This document shows positions 15,826 to 24,515 of a DNA stretch of 64,000 bases, one piece after another. How positions within the stretch are numbered: the stretch's first letter is position 1; every line of letters begins with the position of its first letter. The notes under the pieces were generated by a model. That model saw nothing but the letters and a program-made list of their open reading frames with translations. It was not told where the DNA came from and searched no databases. Origin of the DNA: Mesorhizobium sp. B2-7-2 (GTDB lineage: Bacteria; Pseudomonadota; Alphaproteobacteria; Rhizobiales; Rhizobiaceae); NCBI RefSeq assembly GCF_006440775.1, contig NZ_VFTZ01000027.1, forward strand, positions 1-64,000, read 5' to 3'. The position numbers and the translations under genes were made by a program.

Positions 15826-17612
15826 CGGAATCCGACTGCCTGTTTGCGTTCGAACATGGAAACGACGTTGTCGCCGGTGGGGCCCGAAGGCCGATCGTAT
15901 AAAGCCGTGACCCGGTCGAGGTCGCCGCGCTTCCTGAGCCGAGCCGCGTCGAGCAGCATGCTGCCGGCCCAGCGATAGACATTGTTGTCGCGCACGATGT
16001 CGCGCATGCGCCGCATGCGCTCGTGCTGCTCGTCCGGCCCCATGGTCATCGCCTGCAGCATCGCCTCGCTCATCATCGCCGCATCGTACGGATTGACGAT
16101 CAGCGCCTCCAGCAATTCGCGCGAGGCGCCCGCGAAGGTGCTGAGCAGCAGCACGCCCTGCTCATCGTCGCGCGACGCCACGAACTCCTTGGCGACGAGA
16201 TTCATGCCGTCATGCAGGCTGGTGACGAGGCAGATGTCGGCGGCGCGATAAAGCTCATAGACCGCGGCTTGCGAATGGTGCTCGGCCACCATGACGACCG
16301 GCCGATAGGATTTGCTGCCGTAGCGCTGGTTGAGCTCGTCGGCATAGCGCAGGCATTCATCGTGAAGCTGCTTGTAGGCAGGCAGCGTGCCCCGGCTTGG
16401 TGCGGCGATCTGCAGGAATACGACGTTGCCGATCGTTTCTGGATGACGGATGAACAGTTCCTCAAGCGCATGGAAGCGATCGAGGATGCCTTTGGTGTAG
16501 TCGAGGCGTTCGACGCCGACGCAAAGCTTGGCGCCAGCTGGAATTCTGAACCGCTTGCGCACGCGCGCCCGGCACTCCTCGACGCTCGGAAGCGTTTTCA
16601 GCAGCTCGACCGGCCACTCGATCGAGATCGGATAGGAATGCACCAGCGTCACCTGGCCGCCATAGGAAATGGCCGCGTCGGCTCGCTCGATCCGGCTTTC
16701 CATGAAACGGTCGACGCTTTCGGTGAAGTTGTTGGCGTGGAACTGGGTGTGGAAGCCCACGATCGAGCTGCCGAGCAGGCCGTCGAGGATGCGCTCGCGC
16801 CATGGACAGATGCTGAACACTTCCGAGTTCGGCCATGGTATATGCCAGAAGGTGATGACGATCGCCTCCGGCAGGCGCTCGCGGATCATGCGCGGCAGAA
16901 GCGCGAAGTGGTAGTCCTGGACCAGCACGATCGGCCGCTCGTTGCGCGCCTCGGCAACCACCGTCTCGGCGAATTTGCGGTTGACGGCCTCATAGGCCTC
17001 CCAGTCGGATTCGCGGAAGATCGGACGCGTGAACGCGATATGGCAGAGCGGCCACAGGCCCTCATTGGCGAAGCCAAGATAATAGCCCTGATATTCGTCG
17101 TCGCTCAGCCAGACGCGGCGCAGCGTGTAGGAAGGATTGCCGGGCGGCACTTGCACGCGGTCGTTCCTGTCGACCACCGTCCGGTCGGCAGTGCCGCCGC
17201 CATAGGCGATCCAGGTGCCGGCGCAAGCGCGCGTGATCGGTTCCAGCGCCGAGACCAGCCCGCTCGCCGGCACGACAAGCTCGACGTTGCCGTCCCTGGT
17301 TTCGTTGTGGATATAAGGCTCGCGATTGGAGACGATGATGACCTGCGCATCCGGTAACTCGTCCGCGAGGATCTTGCGCAACGTCTCCGGCGACCATGTA
17401 ACCAGCGCCGCGTCGACCGACTGCCCGTTCTTCTCGAATTCGCGCAGCACCTTGCGCGCGGCCTCTGTGGCGAAGTCGTCGCCGGAGCCTGCCATAGCCG
17501 GTACCCTCGGGTGATTGCGACGGTACCGGGATATCGAAATGAAAATCGCGAATGCGGAAAGTCCAATGCTTGCGAGAATAAGGACCAGTAACAGAACGCT
17601 ATATTGTGTCAT
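15822..17612 (-). CDS. otsA: Trehalose-6-phosphate synthase with N-terminal membrane anchor
   Basis: A 596-residue GT20 synthase making trehalose-6-phosphate from UDP-glucose and glucose-6-phosphate. The catalytic domain starts near residue 88 (IIVSNREPY) and contains LWPLCHIAF (about 165), VGFHTQFHANNF (about 263) and the donor-site ERLDYTKGI (about 345). E. coli OtsA is about 474 residues; the extra N terminus here holds a hydrophobic segment (about residues 4-28, ending in basic RYRR) and a roughly 60-residue linker. A membrane-tethered enzyme is inferred, with the basic residues after the segment suggesting a cytoplasmic catalytic domain. otsB follows with ATGA overlap. The anchor is unusual for OtsA. 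Confidence 0.93.
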   Translation of the reverse strand: MTQYSVLLLVLILASIGLSAFAIFISISRYRRNHPRVPAMAGSGDDFATEAARKVLREFEKNGQSVDAALVTWSPETLRKILADELPDAQVIIVSNREPYIHNETRDGNVELVVPASGLVSALEPITRACAGTWIAYGGGTADRTVVDRNDRVQVPPGNPSYTLRRVWLSDDEYQGYYLGFANEGLWPLCHIAFTRPIFRESDWEAYEAVNRKFAETVVAEARNERPIVLVQDYHFALLPRMIRERLPEAIVITFWHIPWPNSEVFSICPWRERILDGLLGSSIVGFHTQFHANNFTESVDRFMESRIERADAAISYGGQVTLVHSYPISIEWPVELLKTLPSVEECRARVRKRFRIPAGAKLCVGVERLDYTKGILDRFHALEELFIRHPETIGNVVFLQIAAPSRGTLPAYKQLHDECLRYADELNQRYGSKSYRPVVMVAEHHSQAAVYELYRAADICLVTSLHDGMNLVAKEFVASRDDEQGVLLLSTFAGASRELLEALIVNPYDAAMMSEAMLQAMTMGPDEQHERMRRMRDIVRDNNVYRWAGSMLLDAARLRKRGDLDRVTALYDRPSGPTGDNVVSMFERKQAVGFR

Positions 17613-17760
17613 TGAAATGCCAGGCTGCCTCCGGCTGTCCGCTCATTGTTTTCGTTCTTGCCGGCTGCGGACGGCAGACCGGTCCACCTGTGCAACGCAT
17701 AAGCCGGCCATGGGTTCCGACATTTTTCGATTGTTGAACGCGGGCTTGCGACGCATTCTT

Positions 17761-19923
17761 CTAAGTCCGCACGATAAGCGGCACCTGGCCTTCATGCCGA
17801 TCGGAAAGGAAAGCGGCGACACGGTCGCCGACCCGCTGGAAGGTCACATCGACGACCTTGTCCCCGACACTCAGATGCCGGAGCATGAGAGTGTCGATAC
17901 CGATCGGCAGCCTCGGGCGCGTGACATGCAGTTCGCCTTTCCACCCATCGATTTCCAAGCCCAGACAGGCCTGCATCAGCATGAAGGTAGAGCCTGCCGA
18001 CCAAGCCTGCGGCAGGCAGGCTACTGGATAGGCGATCGGCGCTTCGCCCGGCGCCCGGGCGAAACCGCAGAACAATTCAGGCAGCCGCATATTGAAATGC
18101 ACGGCCGATTCGAAAGTACCGCTCATCAGCCGCACCACGCTGTCGCGCTCGCCGTAGCGCGCGAGGCCCACGCCGCAAAGCGCGGTGTCGTGCGGCCAGA
18201 TCGAGCCGTTGTGGTAGGACATCGGGTTGAAGAACACCGCATCGTCGGCGAGCGTCCGCAGTCCCCAGCCGGAATGGAAGGCGGCCGACAGCAGCTGCTC
18301 GGCGACCAGCTTGGCGCGGTCGGGCTGCGGCAGCCCGACGAAGAGTAGATGCCCGGCATTTGTCGTTCGAATCTTGCAGGGCTGGCCCTCGCCATCGATG
18401 GCCAAGGCATAGAAATTCAGGTCGTCCAGCCAGAAATCGCGTTCCACGGCGACCCGCATTTCCTCGGCGCGGTTTTCCCAGTGCTCGGCATCCGCGAATT
18501 CGCCGCGGCGGCGCGCGAGCGCCGCCAGGCCGCGGAAGGCGGCAAAGACATAGCCTTGCACCTCGACCAGCGCGATCGGCCCCTTGGGGATGCGGCCGTC
18601 GGCGTGGAAGACTGAATCGAAACTGTCCTTCCACCCCTGGTTGGCGAGGCCGGACTCGGCGGCGCGCTGGTAGGTGACGAAGCCGGTGGCGCGGCTCGCC
18701 TCCTCCGTCCATTCGGCGGCGGCCTTCAGCGAGGGCCACAATTTGTCGATGAAGGCCATGTCGCCGGTACGGTCGGCATAGGCGGAAGCCAGATGGATAT
18801 AGAGCGGCGTGGTGTCGACGCCTCCGTAATAGCGGCCGAAAGGAAGCTCGCGCAGCGCCGCCATCTCGCCCTTGCGCGTCTCATGCATGATCTTGCCGGG
18901 CTGCGAATCCGAAAAGGGCGACGTTTCGGTCGCCTGGTGCTCGGCCAGAAAAGCCAGCACCCCGCGCGCCAATCCAGGATTGAGCCAAAGCATCTGCAGG
19001 CTCGAGATCACGCCGTCGCGGCCGAACGCGGTCGAAAACCACGGGATGCCGGCATAGGGATAAGGTCCGGTCGAAAGCTCGGTGGTGAGCAGCGCGACAT
19101 CGGCGCGGGCGCGCTCGACCCAATCGTTGAACACGCGCCCCGAGCTGTGCACCGTGGCGCCGTGCCTGCGCTTGGCGCGCATGCCGAACCGCGCGCGCGC
19201 CGCCGCGGCGCGGAAGCGGTCGCGATCGGGCGGGTCGGCGATCGCGGGGCCGACCTCGACATAAAGCACCTTTCGACTGCGCTTGGTCACGGCGATGAGG
19301 AAATCGGCGCGATTGTCGCTCAACTGGTCTGGCGCCTGCGAAAAGGAGATTGCCGAAAGTCGCGGCAAGCCGTCCAGGCCATCATAGCCGAGCAGGACTG
19401 TGGTCTTGTCGGTCTTGGCGATATGCGTGGTGCCCCGCTTCACCCGGGTCGAGCCGCGCACCTCGAACATGTCGCGAAAGTCGGCGGCGAAATGCAGCGA
19501 CGCGGTTATGGTGGAATGCTCGCGGCTGTAGTTGGAAAGCGTGATGCGCTCGAACAGCCTGTCCTGCCAGATCAGCCTGACGCGCTCGATATGGATCGCG
19601 CCCTGCGGCATATCGCGGCCGGCAGCGCTTTGAATAGGCAGGTTGGTCAGGTTGGACGTGAACAGCACATTGTCCTGGCTGAGCGATGCACCGAGCAGCG
19701 ACATCGGCCTGCCGCCGATGGTCAGCCGGAATTCAGACAGCACGCGGGTGTCGTCGCGGAAGAACCCGTCGCCCGAACCCCTGATGTCGCCATAGGCGTC
19801 GGCGACGGCGAAGCAGTCGCCCTGCTTGAGGGCAAAAAGCCGGTGCGGTTCTCGCGGCGCCGTCTCGTCAAGCGAGGAAAGGGCCACGGCAGGATCGAGC
19901 TTGCGCTCGTCGAGCTCCGTCAT
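17761..19923 (-). CDS. Amylo-alpha-1,6-glucosidase-like (debranching enzyme family) protein
   Basis: A 720-residue protein. The N-terminal ~200 residues resemble the GDE_N domain (LKQGDCFAVADAYGDI, FFRDDTRVLSEFRL), and an (alpha/alpha)6-barrel of the GDE_C/glycoside hydrolase 15-63 type follows (IPWFSTAFGRDGVISSLQ, about 300; YHNGSIWPHDTALC, about 605). The acidic residues in FGRDG and the WPHDT region are candidates for catalysis. Such proteins are often linked to otsBA and a GT4 transferase in rhizobia, suggesting a role in glucan or glucosylated osmolyte turnover; the substrate is unknown. GAGG 6 nt upstream supports the ATG at 19923. It is followed by 148 nt of sequence before otsA in which nothing was recognised. 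Confidence 0.82.
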   Translation of the reverse strand: MTELDERKLDPAVALSSLDETAPREPHRLFALKQGDCFAVADAYGDIRGSGDGFFRDDTRVLSEFRLTIGGRPMSLLGASLSQDNVLFTSNLTNLPIQSAAGRDMPQGAIHIERVRLIWQDRLFERITLSNYSREHSTITASLHFAADFRDMFEVRGSTRVKRGTTHIAKTDKTTVLLGYDGLDGLPRLSAISFSQAPDQLSDNRADFLIAVTKRSRKVLYVEVGPAIADPPDRDRFRAAAARARFGMRAKRRHGATVHSSGRVFNDWVERARADVALLTTELSTGPYPYAGIPWFSTAFGRDGVISSLQMLWLNPGLARGVLAFLAEHQATETSPFSDSQPGKIMHETRKGEMAALRELPFGRYYGGVDTTPLYIHLASAYADRTGDMAFIDKLWPSLKAAAEWTEEASRATGFVTYQRAAESGLANQGWKDSFDSVFHADGRIPKGPIALVEVQGYVFAAFRGLAALARRRGEFADAEHWENRAEEMRVAVERDFWLDDLNFYALAIDGEGQPCKIRTTNAGHLLFVGLPQPDRAKLVAEQLLSAAFHSGWGLRTLADDAVFFNPMSYHNGSIWPHDTALCGVGLARYGERDSVVRLMSGTFESAVHFNMRLPELFCGFARAPGEAPIAYPVACLPQAWSAGSTFMLMQACLGLEIDGWKGELHVTRPRLPIGIDTLMLRHLSVGDKVVDVTFQRVGDRVAAFLSDRHEGQVPLIVRT

Positions 19924-19950
19924 TCGTCACCTCTTCGGTTGCCCCACCCT

Positions 19951-20066
19951 AGAGCATGATGCCGAAAAGTGTGAAGCGGTTTTCGGACGACATCATGCTC
20001 TATCTCTTTGATTTAGTGCCGGATTCAGATTTCAGGTCGAACAGACCTGAAATCATCCGGCTCTAG
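19951..20066. repeat. RIME-type palindromic repeat
   Basis: Two adjacent hairpins. The first pairs GAGCATGATG (19952-19961) with CATCATGCTC (19991-20000), with CCGAAAA/TTTTCGG inside. The second pairs CCGGAT..ATTTCAGGTC with GACCTGAAATCATCCGG (20019-20060). This is the common rhizobial RIME sequence as I know it. It fills most of the gap between the debranching-enzyme and glycosyltransferase genes and could act on the mRNA if they are co-transcribed. Confidence 0.8.
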
Positions 20067-20076
20067 GCAGTCAAGG

Positions 20077-21135
20077 TCAGGAGGCCCTGGCCTCCGGCAT
20101 GCCGGTCAGACGCATATAGGCAGAAAGGTAGTCGCGCGCCATTCTTGTCGCCGAGAACCTTTTCTCGAAGACCGCCCTCACCTGCCGCCGGTCGAGTTCG
20201 AGAAGCGCGGGCATCGATGCGACCGCATCGTCGACATTGTCCACGACGAAGCCGGTGACGCCATTGTCGACGATCTCCGGCAGGGCGCCGTTGTTCCAGG
20301 CGATCACCGGTGTGCCGCAGGCCATGGCCTCGATCGCGACGAGGCCGAACGGTTCGGGCCAGTCGATCGGGAACAGCAGGCCTGCCGCGTTGCCCAGGAA
20401 TTCGGCCTTCTCGTCTTCCGTGATCTCGCCGACATAGTCGATGCGGTCGCCATCGATGAGCGCCTCGATGTTGTCGTGGAAATAGGCGCGATCGTCGTCG
20501 CCGATCTTGGCCGCCAGCTTCAGCTTCAGCCCGGACCGACGCGCGATCTCGATGGCGCGGTCCGGCCGCTTGTCGCGCGACAGGCGGCCGAGGAAAGCGA
20601 GATACGGCTCTTCCCCATGTGGTTCATAGGTCGGCTGGTAGGCATCGAGCGGCAATCCGTGATGGATCGTGGCCAGCCAGTTCGCATCCGGCAAACCGCG
20701 CTTCTGGCTGTGCGAGATCGAGATCATCGGGAAACGCGGGAAGCGTCTGTAGGCCGGCGCCAGGTCGACATAGTCGAGCCGGCCATGCGGCGTCGTCACC
20801 GTGCGACCTGCGATCTGCTCGAAGAACGGAAAATGCAGGAAATGGCTGAGGTGGAAATGAATGACGTCGAATTCGCCGGCGCGTTCGCGCACATCGGCGA
20901 GCATCGCCAGATGCGCGGCGATTTCCGATTTCTTTGGCCGCGGGTCGAGGCGTATCGCCTGGTCGCGGCCTGGCACCAGTCGCGCCGATGTCTCGCTGTC
21001 ACCGCTCGCGAACAACGTGACGTCATGCCCGAGCTCGACGAGTGCTTGGGTGATATAGAAGACGATCCGCTCCGTGCCGCCGTAAAGTTTCGGCGGCACG
21101 GATTCATAAAGCGGCGCTACATGGGCTATGCGCAT
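20077..21135 (-). CDS. Glycosyltransferase family 4
   Basis: A 352-residue GT-B fold transferase. The N-terminal acceptor half begins RIAHVAPLYESVPPKLYGGTERIV; the C-terminal donor half has FLGRLSRDKRPDRAIEIA (about 180), a PIDWPEPFGLVAIEAMACGTPVI-like segment carrying the E-x7-E motif (about 275-297), and the usual donor-site region. The ATG at 21135 has GAGGG 6 nt upstream; the frame stays open 41 codons upstream without similarity. It is the first gene of the GT4-debranching-otsA-otsB series on this strand, with the RIME repeat between it and the next gene. Acceptor and sugar cannot be read. Confidence 0.85.
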   Translation of the reverse strand: MRIAHVAPLYESVPPKLYGGTERIVFYITQALVELGHDVTLFASGDSETSARLVPGRDQAIRLDPRPKKSEIAAHLAMLADVRERAGEFDVIHFHLSHFLHFPFFEQIAGRTVTTPHGRLDYVDLAPAYRRFPRFPMISISHSQKRGLPDANWLATIHHGLPLDAYQPTYEPHGEEPYLAFLGRLSRDKRPDRAIEIARRSGLKLKLAAKIGDDDRAYFHDNIEALIDGDRIDYVGEITEDEKAEFLGNAAGLLFPIDWPEPFGLVAIEAMACGTPVIAWNNGALPEIVDNGVTGFVVDNVDDAVASMPALLELDRRQVRAVFEKRFSATRMARDYLSAYMRLTGMPEARAS

Positions 21136-21302
21136 CTGGTCCCTCAGCTGTTGACGCGAGGCAAAATGCGTCAGCCGCGAGATCGTTCCTGCCCAATTGG
21201 TCGCTGGTCCGGTCGATATCCGCTCGACCGGGCAAGACAGGCCCCGTACGGCTTTCAACCTCGCCGCTCTCTCCGGGCTCGATGCCGGGGCGGCAAGTAA
21301 CT

Positions 21303-21317
21303 AAATCAACTTGATTT
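21303..21317. promoter_or_regulatory. Perfect palindrome upstream of the ROK regulator
   Basis: AAATCAA-C-TTGATTT is a perfect 7+1+7 inverted repeat, 25 nt before the ROK start and between the divergent glycosyltransferase (21135) and ROK (21343) genes. It is a candidate autoregulatory operator; the binding protein is inferred from position only. Confidence 0.45.
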
Positions 21318-21342
21318 TCTAAAGCGGCATTCTAGGGTTGCC

Positions 21343-22566
21343 GTGGCTGGTAACTATCTCATGATCCCCAAGAAAGCCATCTCCGGCACCAATCTCGAGC
21401 AGGCGAAATCGCACAACCGGCGTGTGGTGATCGAAGCGATCCGCATCAACGGCGCGCTGTCGCGGGCGGCGATCGCGAGGCTGACGGCGCTGTCGTCGCA
21501 GACCATTTCCAACATCGTCGAGGAATTGGAAGCGGCCGGGCTGCTGCAGCCTGAAGCAACGCTGAAGGGCGCGCGCGGCCAACCCGCCGTCCCCTACTCG
21601 ATCAACCCCGATGGCGGTTATTCGGTCGGCCTGCAGCTCGACCACCAGATGGCCGTCGGCGTCGTGACCGATCTCTCCGGCACCGTGCGTGCGCGCATCG
21701 AGAGAGATGTCGACCGACCGACTCCCACGCAGGCCATGCCGCTGCTAGCCGCGATCTCGAGCGACCTGATCGCAACGAGCCGGCTGAACCGCACGAGACT
21801 GCTCGGCATAGGGATGGCGATGCCCGGGCCGTTCGGCGTCGAAGGCATGACTTCGGTCGGCCCGACCGCCCTTCCCGGCTGGCAGGACTTTCCGGTGGCC
21901 GAAGAACTGGAGCGCCTGACCGGCATCGCCGTGATCGTCGAGAACGACGCCACAGCGGCGGCAGTAGGCGAGCGGCTTTATGGCGTTGCCCGCAAGCTCG
22001 ACAGCTTCGTCTACCTCTTCATCGGAACAGGCCTCGGCGCCGGCCTCTTCCTCGACGGCCATCTCTACAAGGGCAGCCGCCATAATGCCGGCGAGATCGG
22101 CCACATTATCGTGCGGCCGGGCGGCCTGCCCTGCGACTGCGGCAAGCGCGGCTGCCTGGAGCGCTACGTCTCACTGCGCGCCGCTTATGACAGGCTCGAC
22201 CTGCCGGACCCCGATCATGCCTCACCCGACCTGCTGGAAGAGCTTTTGGCAAGCGGCGACAGCCGCTTCGAAGCATGGCTCGCCGAGGCGGTCGAGCCAT
22301 TGCGGCAGGCGATCGACGTCCTTGAAATGGCGCTCGATCCCGAGACCGTCGTGCTCGGCGGCTTCATGCCGCTGGCGGTGATCGAGGCACTGGCCGGCCG
22401 GCTGGAACCGCTCCATCTCTCGGTGAGCTCGACCAGCGCCCGTACCACGCCGCGCGTCGTGGTCGGCGCCGCGGGAAAGGACACATCCGTCCTCGGCGCC
22501 GCGGCCCTGCCGATCTTCTCGGAAACCAACCCGCAATTCGACGTGCTGCAGAAGCCGGTGGGCTGA
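21343..22566 (+). CDS. ROK-family transcriptional regulator
   Basis: A 407-residue NagC/Mlc-like protein. An N-terminal winged helix (ALSRAAIARLTALSSQTISNIV, about 38-59) is joined to a ROK sugar-kinase-like domain with the DxGxT-type entry, IVENDATAAAVGER (about 200), the family signature around LFIGTGLGAGLFLDG (about 225) and the zinc-site CDCGKRGCLERY (about 262-273). I used GTG 21343 because AGGG lies 5 nt upstream; ATG 21361 has no ribosome-binding site. It is divergent from the glycosyltransferase and convergent with the dehydrogenase at 22590. A sugar-responsive repressor is expected; the palindrome at 21303 may be its site. Confidence 0.87.
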   Translation: MAGNYLMIPKKAISGTNLEQAKSHNRRVVIEAIRINGALSRAAIARLTALSSQTISNIVEELEAAGLLQPEATLKGARGQPAVPYSINPDGGYSVGLQLDHQMAVGVVTDLSGTVRARIERDVDRPTPTQAMPLLAAISSDLIATSRLNRTRLLGIGMAMPGPFGVEGMTSVGPTALPGWQDFPVAEELERLTGIAVIVENDATAAAVGERLYGVARKLDSFVYLFIGTGLGAGLFLDGHLYKGSRHNAGEIGHIIVRPGGLPCDCGKRGCLERYVSLRAAYDRLDLPDPDHASPDLLEELLASGDSRFEAWLAEAVEPLRQAIDVLEMALDPETVVLGGFMPLAVIEALAGRLEPLHLSVSSTSARTTPRVVVGAAGKDTSVLGAAALPIFSETNPQFDVLQKPVG

Positions 22567-22589
22567 TACGCTGGCGTTGAGCCAGGTTC

Positions 22590-23936
22590 CTACGAGGAAC
22601 CGGGTCCCGCAGCGGTCACCCGCCACACCGTGTTGCCGACATCGTCGGCGATCAGCAGCGCGCCGGATTTATCGACGGCAACACCGACCGGACGGCCCCT
22701 CGCCTCGCCCTTGTCGTTGAGGAAGCCGGTGACGACATCCTGCGCCATGCCGTTGGGATGCCCGCCGCTGAACGGCACGAAGACGACCTTGTAGCCGTTG
22801 AAGCGGGAGCGGTTCCAGCTGCCATGCTCGCCGACAAAGGCGCCGCCGCGATAGGATTGCGGCAGGTTGTTCGCGGTGTAGAAGGCAAGCCCAAGCGGCG
22901 CGACATGCGAGCTCAGCGCGTAGTCCGGCGGGATGGCCTTGGCCACCATGTCCGGCCGCTGCGGCATCACGCGCGGATCGACATGCTGGCCATAGTAGCT
23001 GTAGGGCCAGCCATAGAAGGCGCCGTCCTTCACCGAGGTCATGTAGTCCGGCACCAGGTTCGGCCCGAGCTCGTCGCGCTCGTTGACCACCGTCCAGAGC
23101 GCCTTGGTTTCAGGTTCGAACGTCAGGCCGTTGGGATTGCGCAGCCCGCTGGCGAAAATGCGCGAGCGGCCGGTGGCGCGGTCGACCTCCCAGATCGCAG
23201 CGCGGTCCTTCTCGGCCTGGATGCCGTTCTCGGTGATGTTGGAATTCGAGCCGACGCCGACATAGAGCAGCGAACCGTCCGGGCTCGCCACCAGGCTCTT
23301 CGTCCAGTGGTGATCGATCGGCCCGCCCGGCAATTCCGTCAGCACTTTGCCCGGCGCCGTGATCTTCGTGTCGCCCGGCTGATAGGGGTAGCGCATGATG
23401 GCATCGGTGTTGGCGACATAGAAGTCGTTGCCGACCAGCGCCACGCCGAAGGGCGCGTTGAGATGGTCGAGGAACACGCCCTGGTAATCCGGCTTGCCGT
23501 CGCCATTGGTGTCGCGCAAGAGCGTGATGCGGTTGCTCGGGCCGGTGTCGCCGCCGGAGGTGACCCAGCTTTCGACCAAACCCATGACGATGTCCTTCGG
23601 CCGCTTGACCGATGCTTCCTTCGGCGCCTTGGACTCCACCACCAGGATGTCGCCATTGGGCAACATGTAAAGCGAACGCGGATGCTGAAGCCCCTTCGCC
23701 ATCGCCTCGATCTGCAGGCCTTGCGCGACCGTCGGCTTTTCATTGTTCTTCCAGCCGACCACCGAGGCCAGATGCATCGGCGGGAAAAGGTACTGGTTTA
23801 TCTCCGGCAGTTTCGGATTCGGGCCGATCTGCGCGTTCGGGTCGGTGTTGTCGTCGCTGCAGCCGGCAACGCCCAGGGCCATTGCGCAGCAAAGCGCCGC
23901 GGTCGTCCATTTGATTGCGCTGTCAAGTCGCCTCAT
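22590..23936 (-). CDS. Sorbosone/glucose dehydrogenase-family beta-propeller lipoprotein
   Basis: A 448-residue secreted protein. The signal sequence ends in a lipobox (LGVAGC, Cys about residue 26), so the mature protein is probably lipid-anchored at the periplasmic face. The body is a six-bladed propeller of the GSDH/L-sorbosone dehydrogenase type: GLQHPRSLYMLPNGDILVVE (about 82-101), GGPIDHHWTKSLV, GLRNPNGLTFEP and GEHGSWNRS (about 365). These proteins are presumed PQQ-dependent aldose dehydrogenases, though many members are uncharacterised. The 5' end overlaps the DUF2231 gene by 14 nt, so both are probably translated from one mRNA started at the EcfG-like promoter at 24410-24434. Confidence 0.85.
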   Translation of the reverse strand: MRRLDSAIKWTTAALCCAMALGVAGCSDDNTDPNAQIGPNPKLPEINQYLFPPMHLASVVGWKNNEKPTVAQGLQIEAMAKGLQHPRSLYMLPNGDILVVESKAPKEASVKRPKDIVMGLVESWVTSGGDTGPSNRITLLRDTNGDGKPDYQGVFLDHLNAPFGVALVGNDFYVANTDAIMRYPYQPGDTKITAPGKVLTELPGGPIDHHWTKSLVASPDGSLLYVGVGSNSNITENGIQAEKDRAAIWEVDRATGRSRIFASGLRNPNGLTFEPETKALWTVVNERDELGPNLVPDYMTSVKDGAFYGWPYSYYGQHVDPRVMPQRPDMVAKAIPPDYALSSHVAPLGLAFYTANNLPQSYRGGAFVGEHGSWNRSRFNGYKVVFVPFSGGHPNGMAQDVVTGFLNDKGEARGRPVGVAVDKSGALLIADDVGNTVWRVTAAGPGSS

Positions 23937-24375
23937 CGGCCACTCCTACATGATGGCGATAGACCAGAGCCCAGCCGAGCCAGCCGGTGAAGATCAGGAT
24001 GATCACCACCAGCGCCGACAAGATCAGCCCGGTCGGCACCACGGATGTCCAGGCGTCGCGCGTGTGGACGAGCATGTTGAAGAAGGACAGCACGAGCACG
24101 GCGGCGTTACCCCCCATGTGCAGCCATGCAGTCGGCTGAGCGCGTATCCTGCGGTCTCCAAGAAAGTCGGTAAGCCCTGCAATGGCGGCCAAGATGGCGA
24201 CAATGACACCCACGGTCAGGAGCCAGGCCGAGAAATTGGCCCAAGTCATTTCCGCAGTCCGCCAGTAGGCGATATCGGTGAGCAAGGTCCCGACGAAACA
24301 GGCGATCGGGATGGTGACAAGCATGGGGTGGATGGGATGGCCGGCAATGCTTGCCGTGGATTGCGGATTTTCCAT
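23923..24375 (-). CDS. DUF2231 membrane protein
   Basis: A 150-residue protein with four hydrophobic segments (about 18-36, 46-68, 86-103, 113-138) and the GHPIHPMLVTIP N terminus typical of DUF2231. Function unknown; relatives often travel with periplasmic sugar dehydrogenases and stress genes. It overlaps the lipoprotein dehydrogenase start by 14 nt and lies 35 nt behind an EcfG-like promoter, which suggests general stress control. It might serve as a membrane partner for electron transfer from the dehydrogenase, but no haem or iron ligands are evident beyond scattered His. Confidence 0.85.
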   Translation of the reverse strand: MENPQSTASIAGHPIHPMLVTIPIACFVGTLLTDIAYWRTAEMTWANFSAWLLTVGVIVAILAAIAGLTDFLGDRRIRAQPTAWLHMGGNAAVLVLSFFNMLVHTRDAWTSVVPTGLILSALVVIILIFTGWLGWALVYRHHVGVADEAT

Positions 24376-24409
24376 GCGGAAGCTCCTTTCCGCGCTGCAG
24401 CTTTGATGT

Positions 24410-24434
24410 AACAGCGCAAAAAGGCGAATGTTCC
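24410..24434 (-). promoter_or_regulatory. Candidate EcfG-type (general stress) promoter
   Basis: On the minus strand, GGAAC (24434-24430) and GTT (24412-24410) are separated by 17 nt. This fits the alphaproteobacterial EcfG/RpoE2 consensus (GGAAC-N16/17-cGTT), and the site is 35 nt upstream of the DUF2231 start. The match is short, so chance is possible, but position and gene content agree with stress regulation. Confidence 0.5.
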
Positions 24435-24515
24435 GCCGGAATTTCTCGCGCTCACCGGAAGGTGAACGTCCGTTTGTCAGCCGAGGCTACTGCCGGCCAG
24501 GCTCTCGCGGCCTCG

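Noticed and set aside
21165..21189. Second EcfG-like promoter (GGAAC-N17) upstream of the glycosyltransferase
   Set aside because: The -10 part reads ATT rather than GTT, so the match is incomplete.
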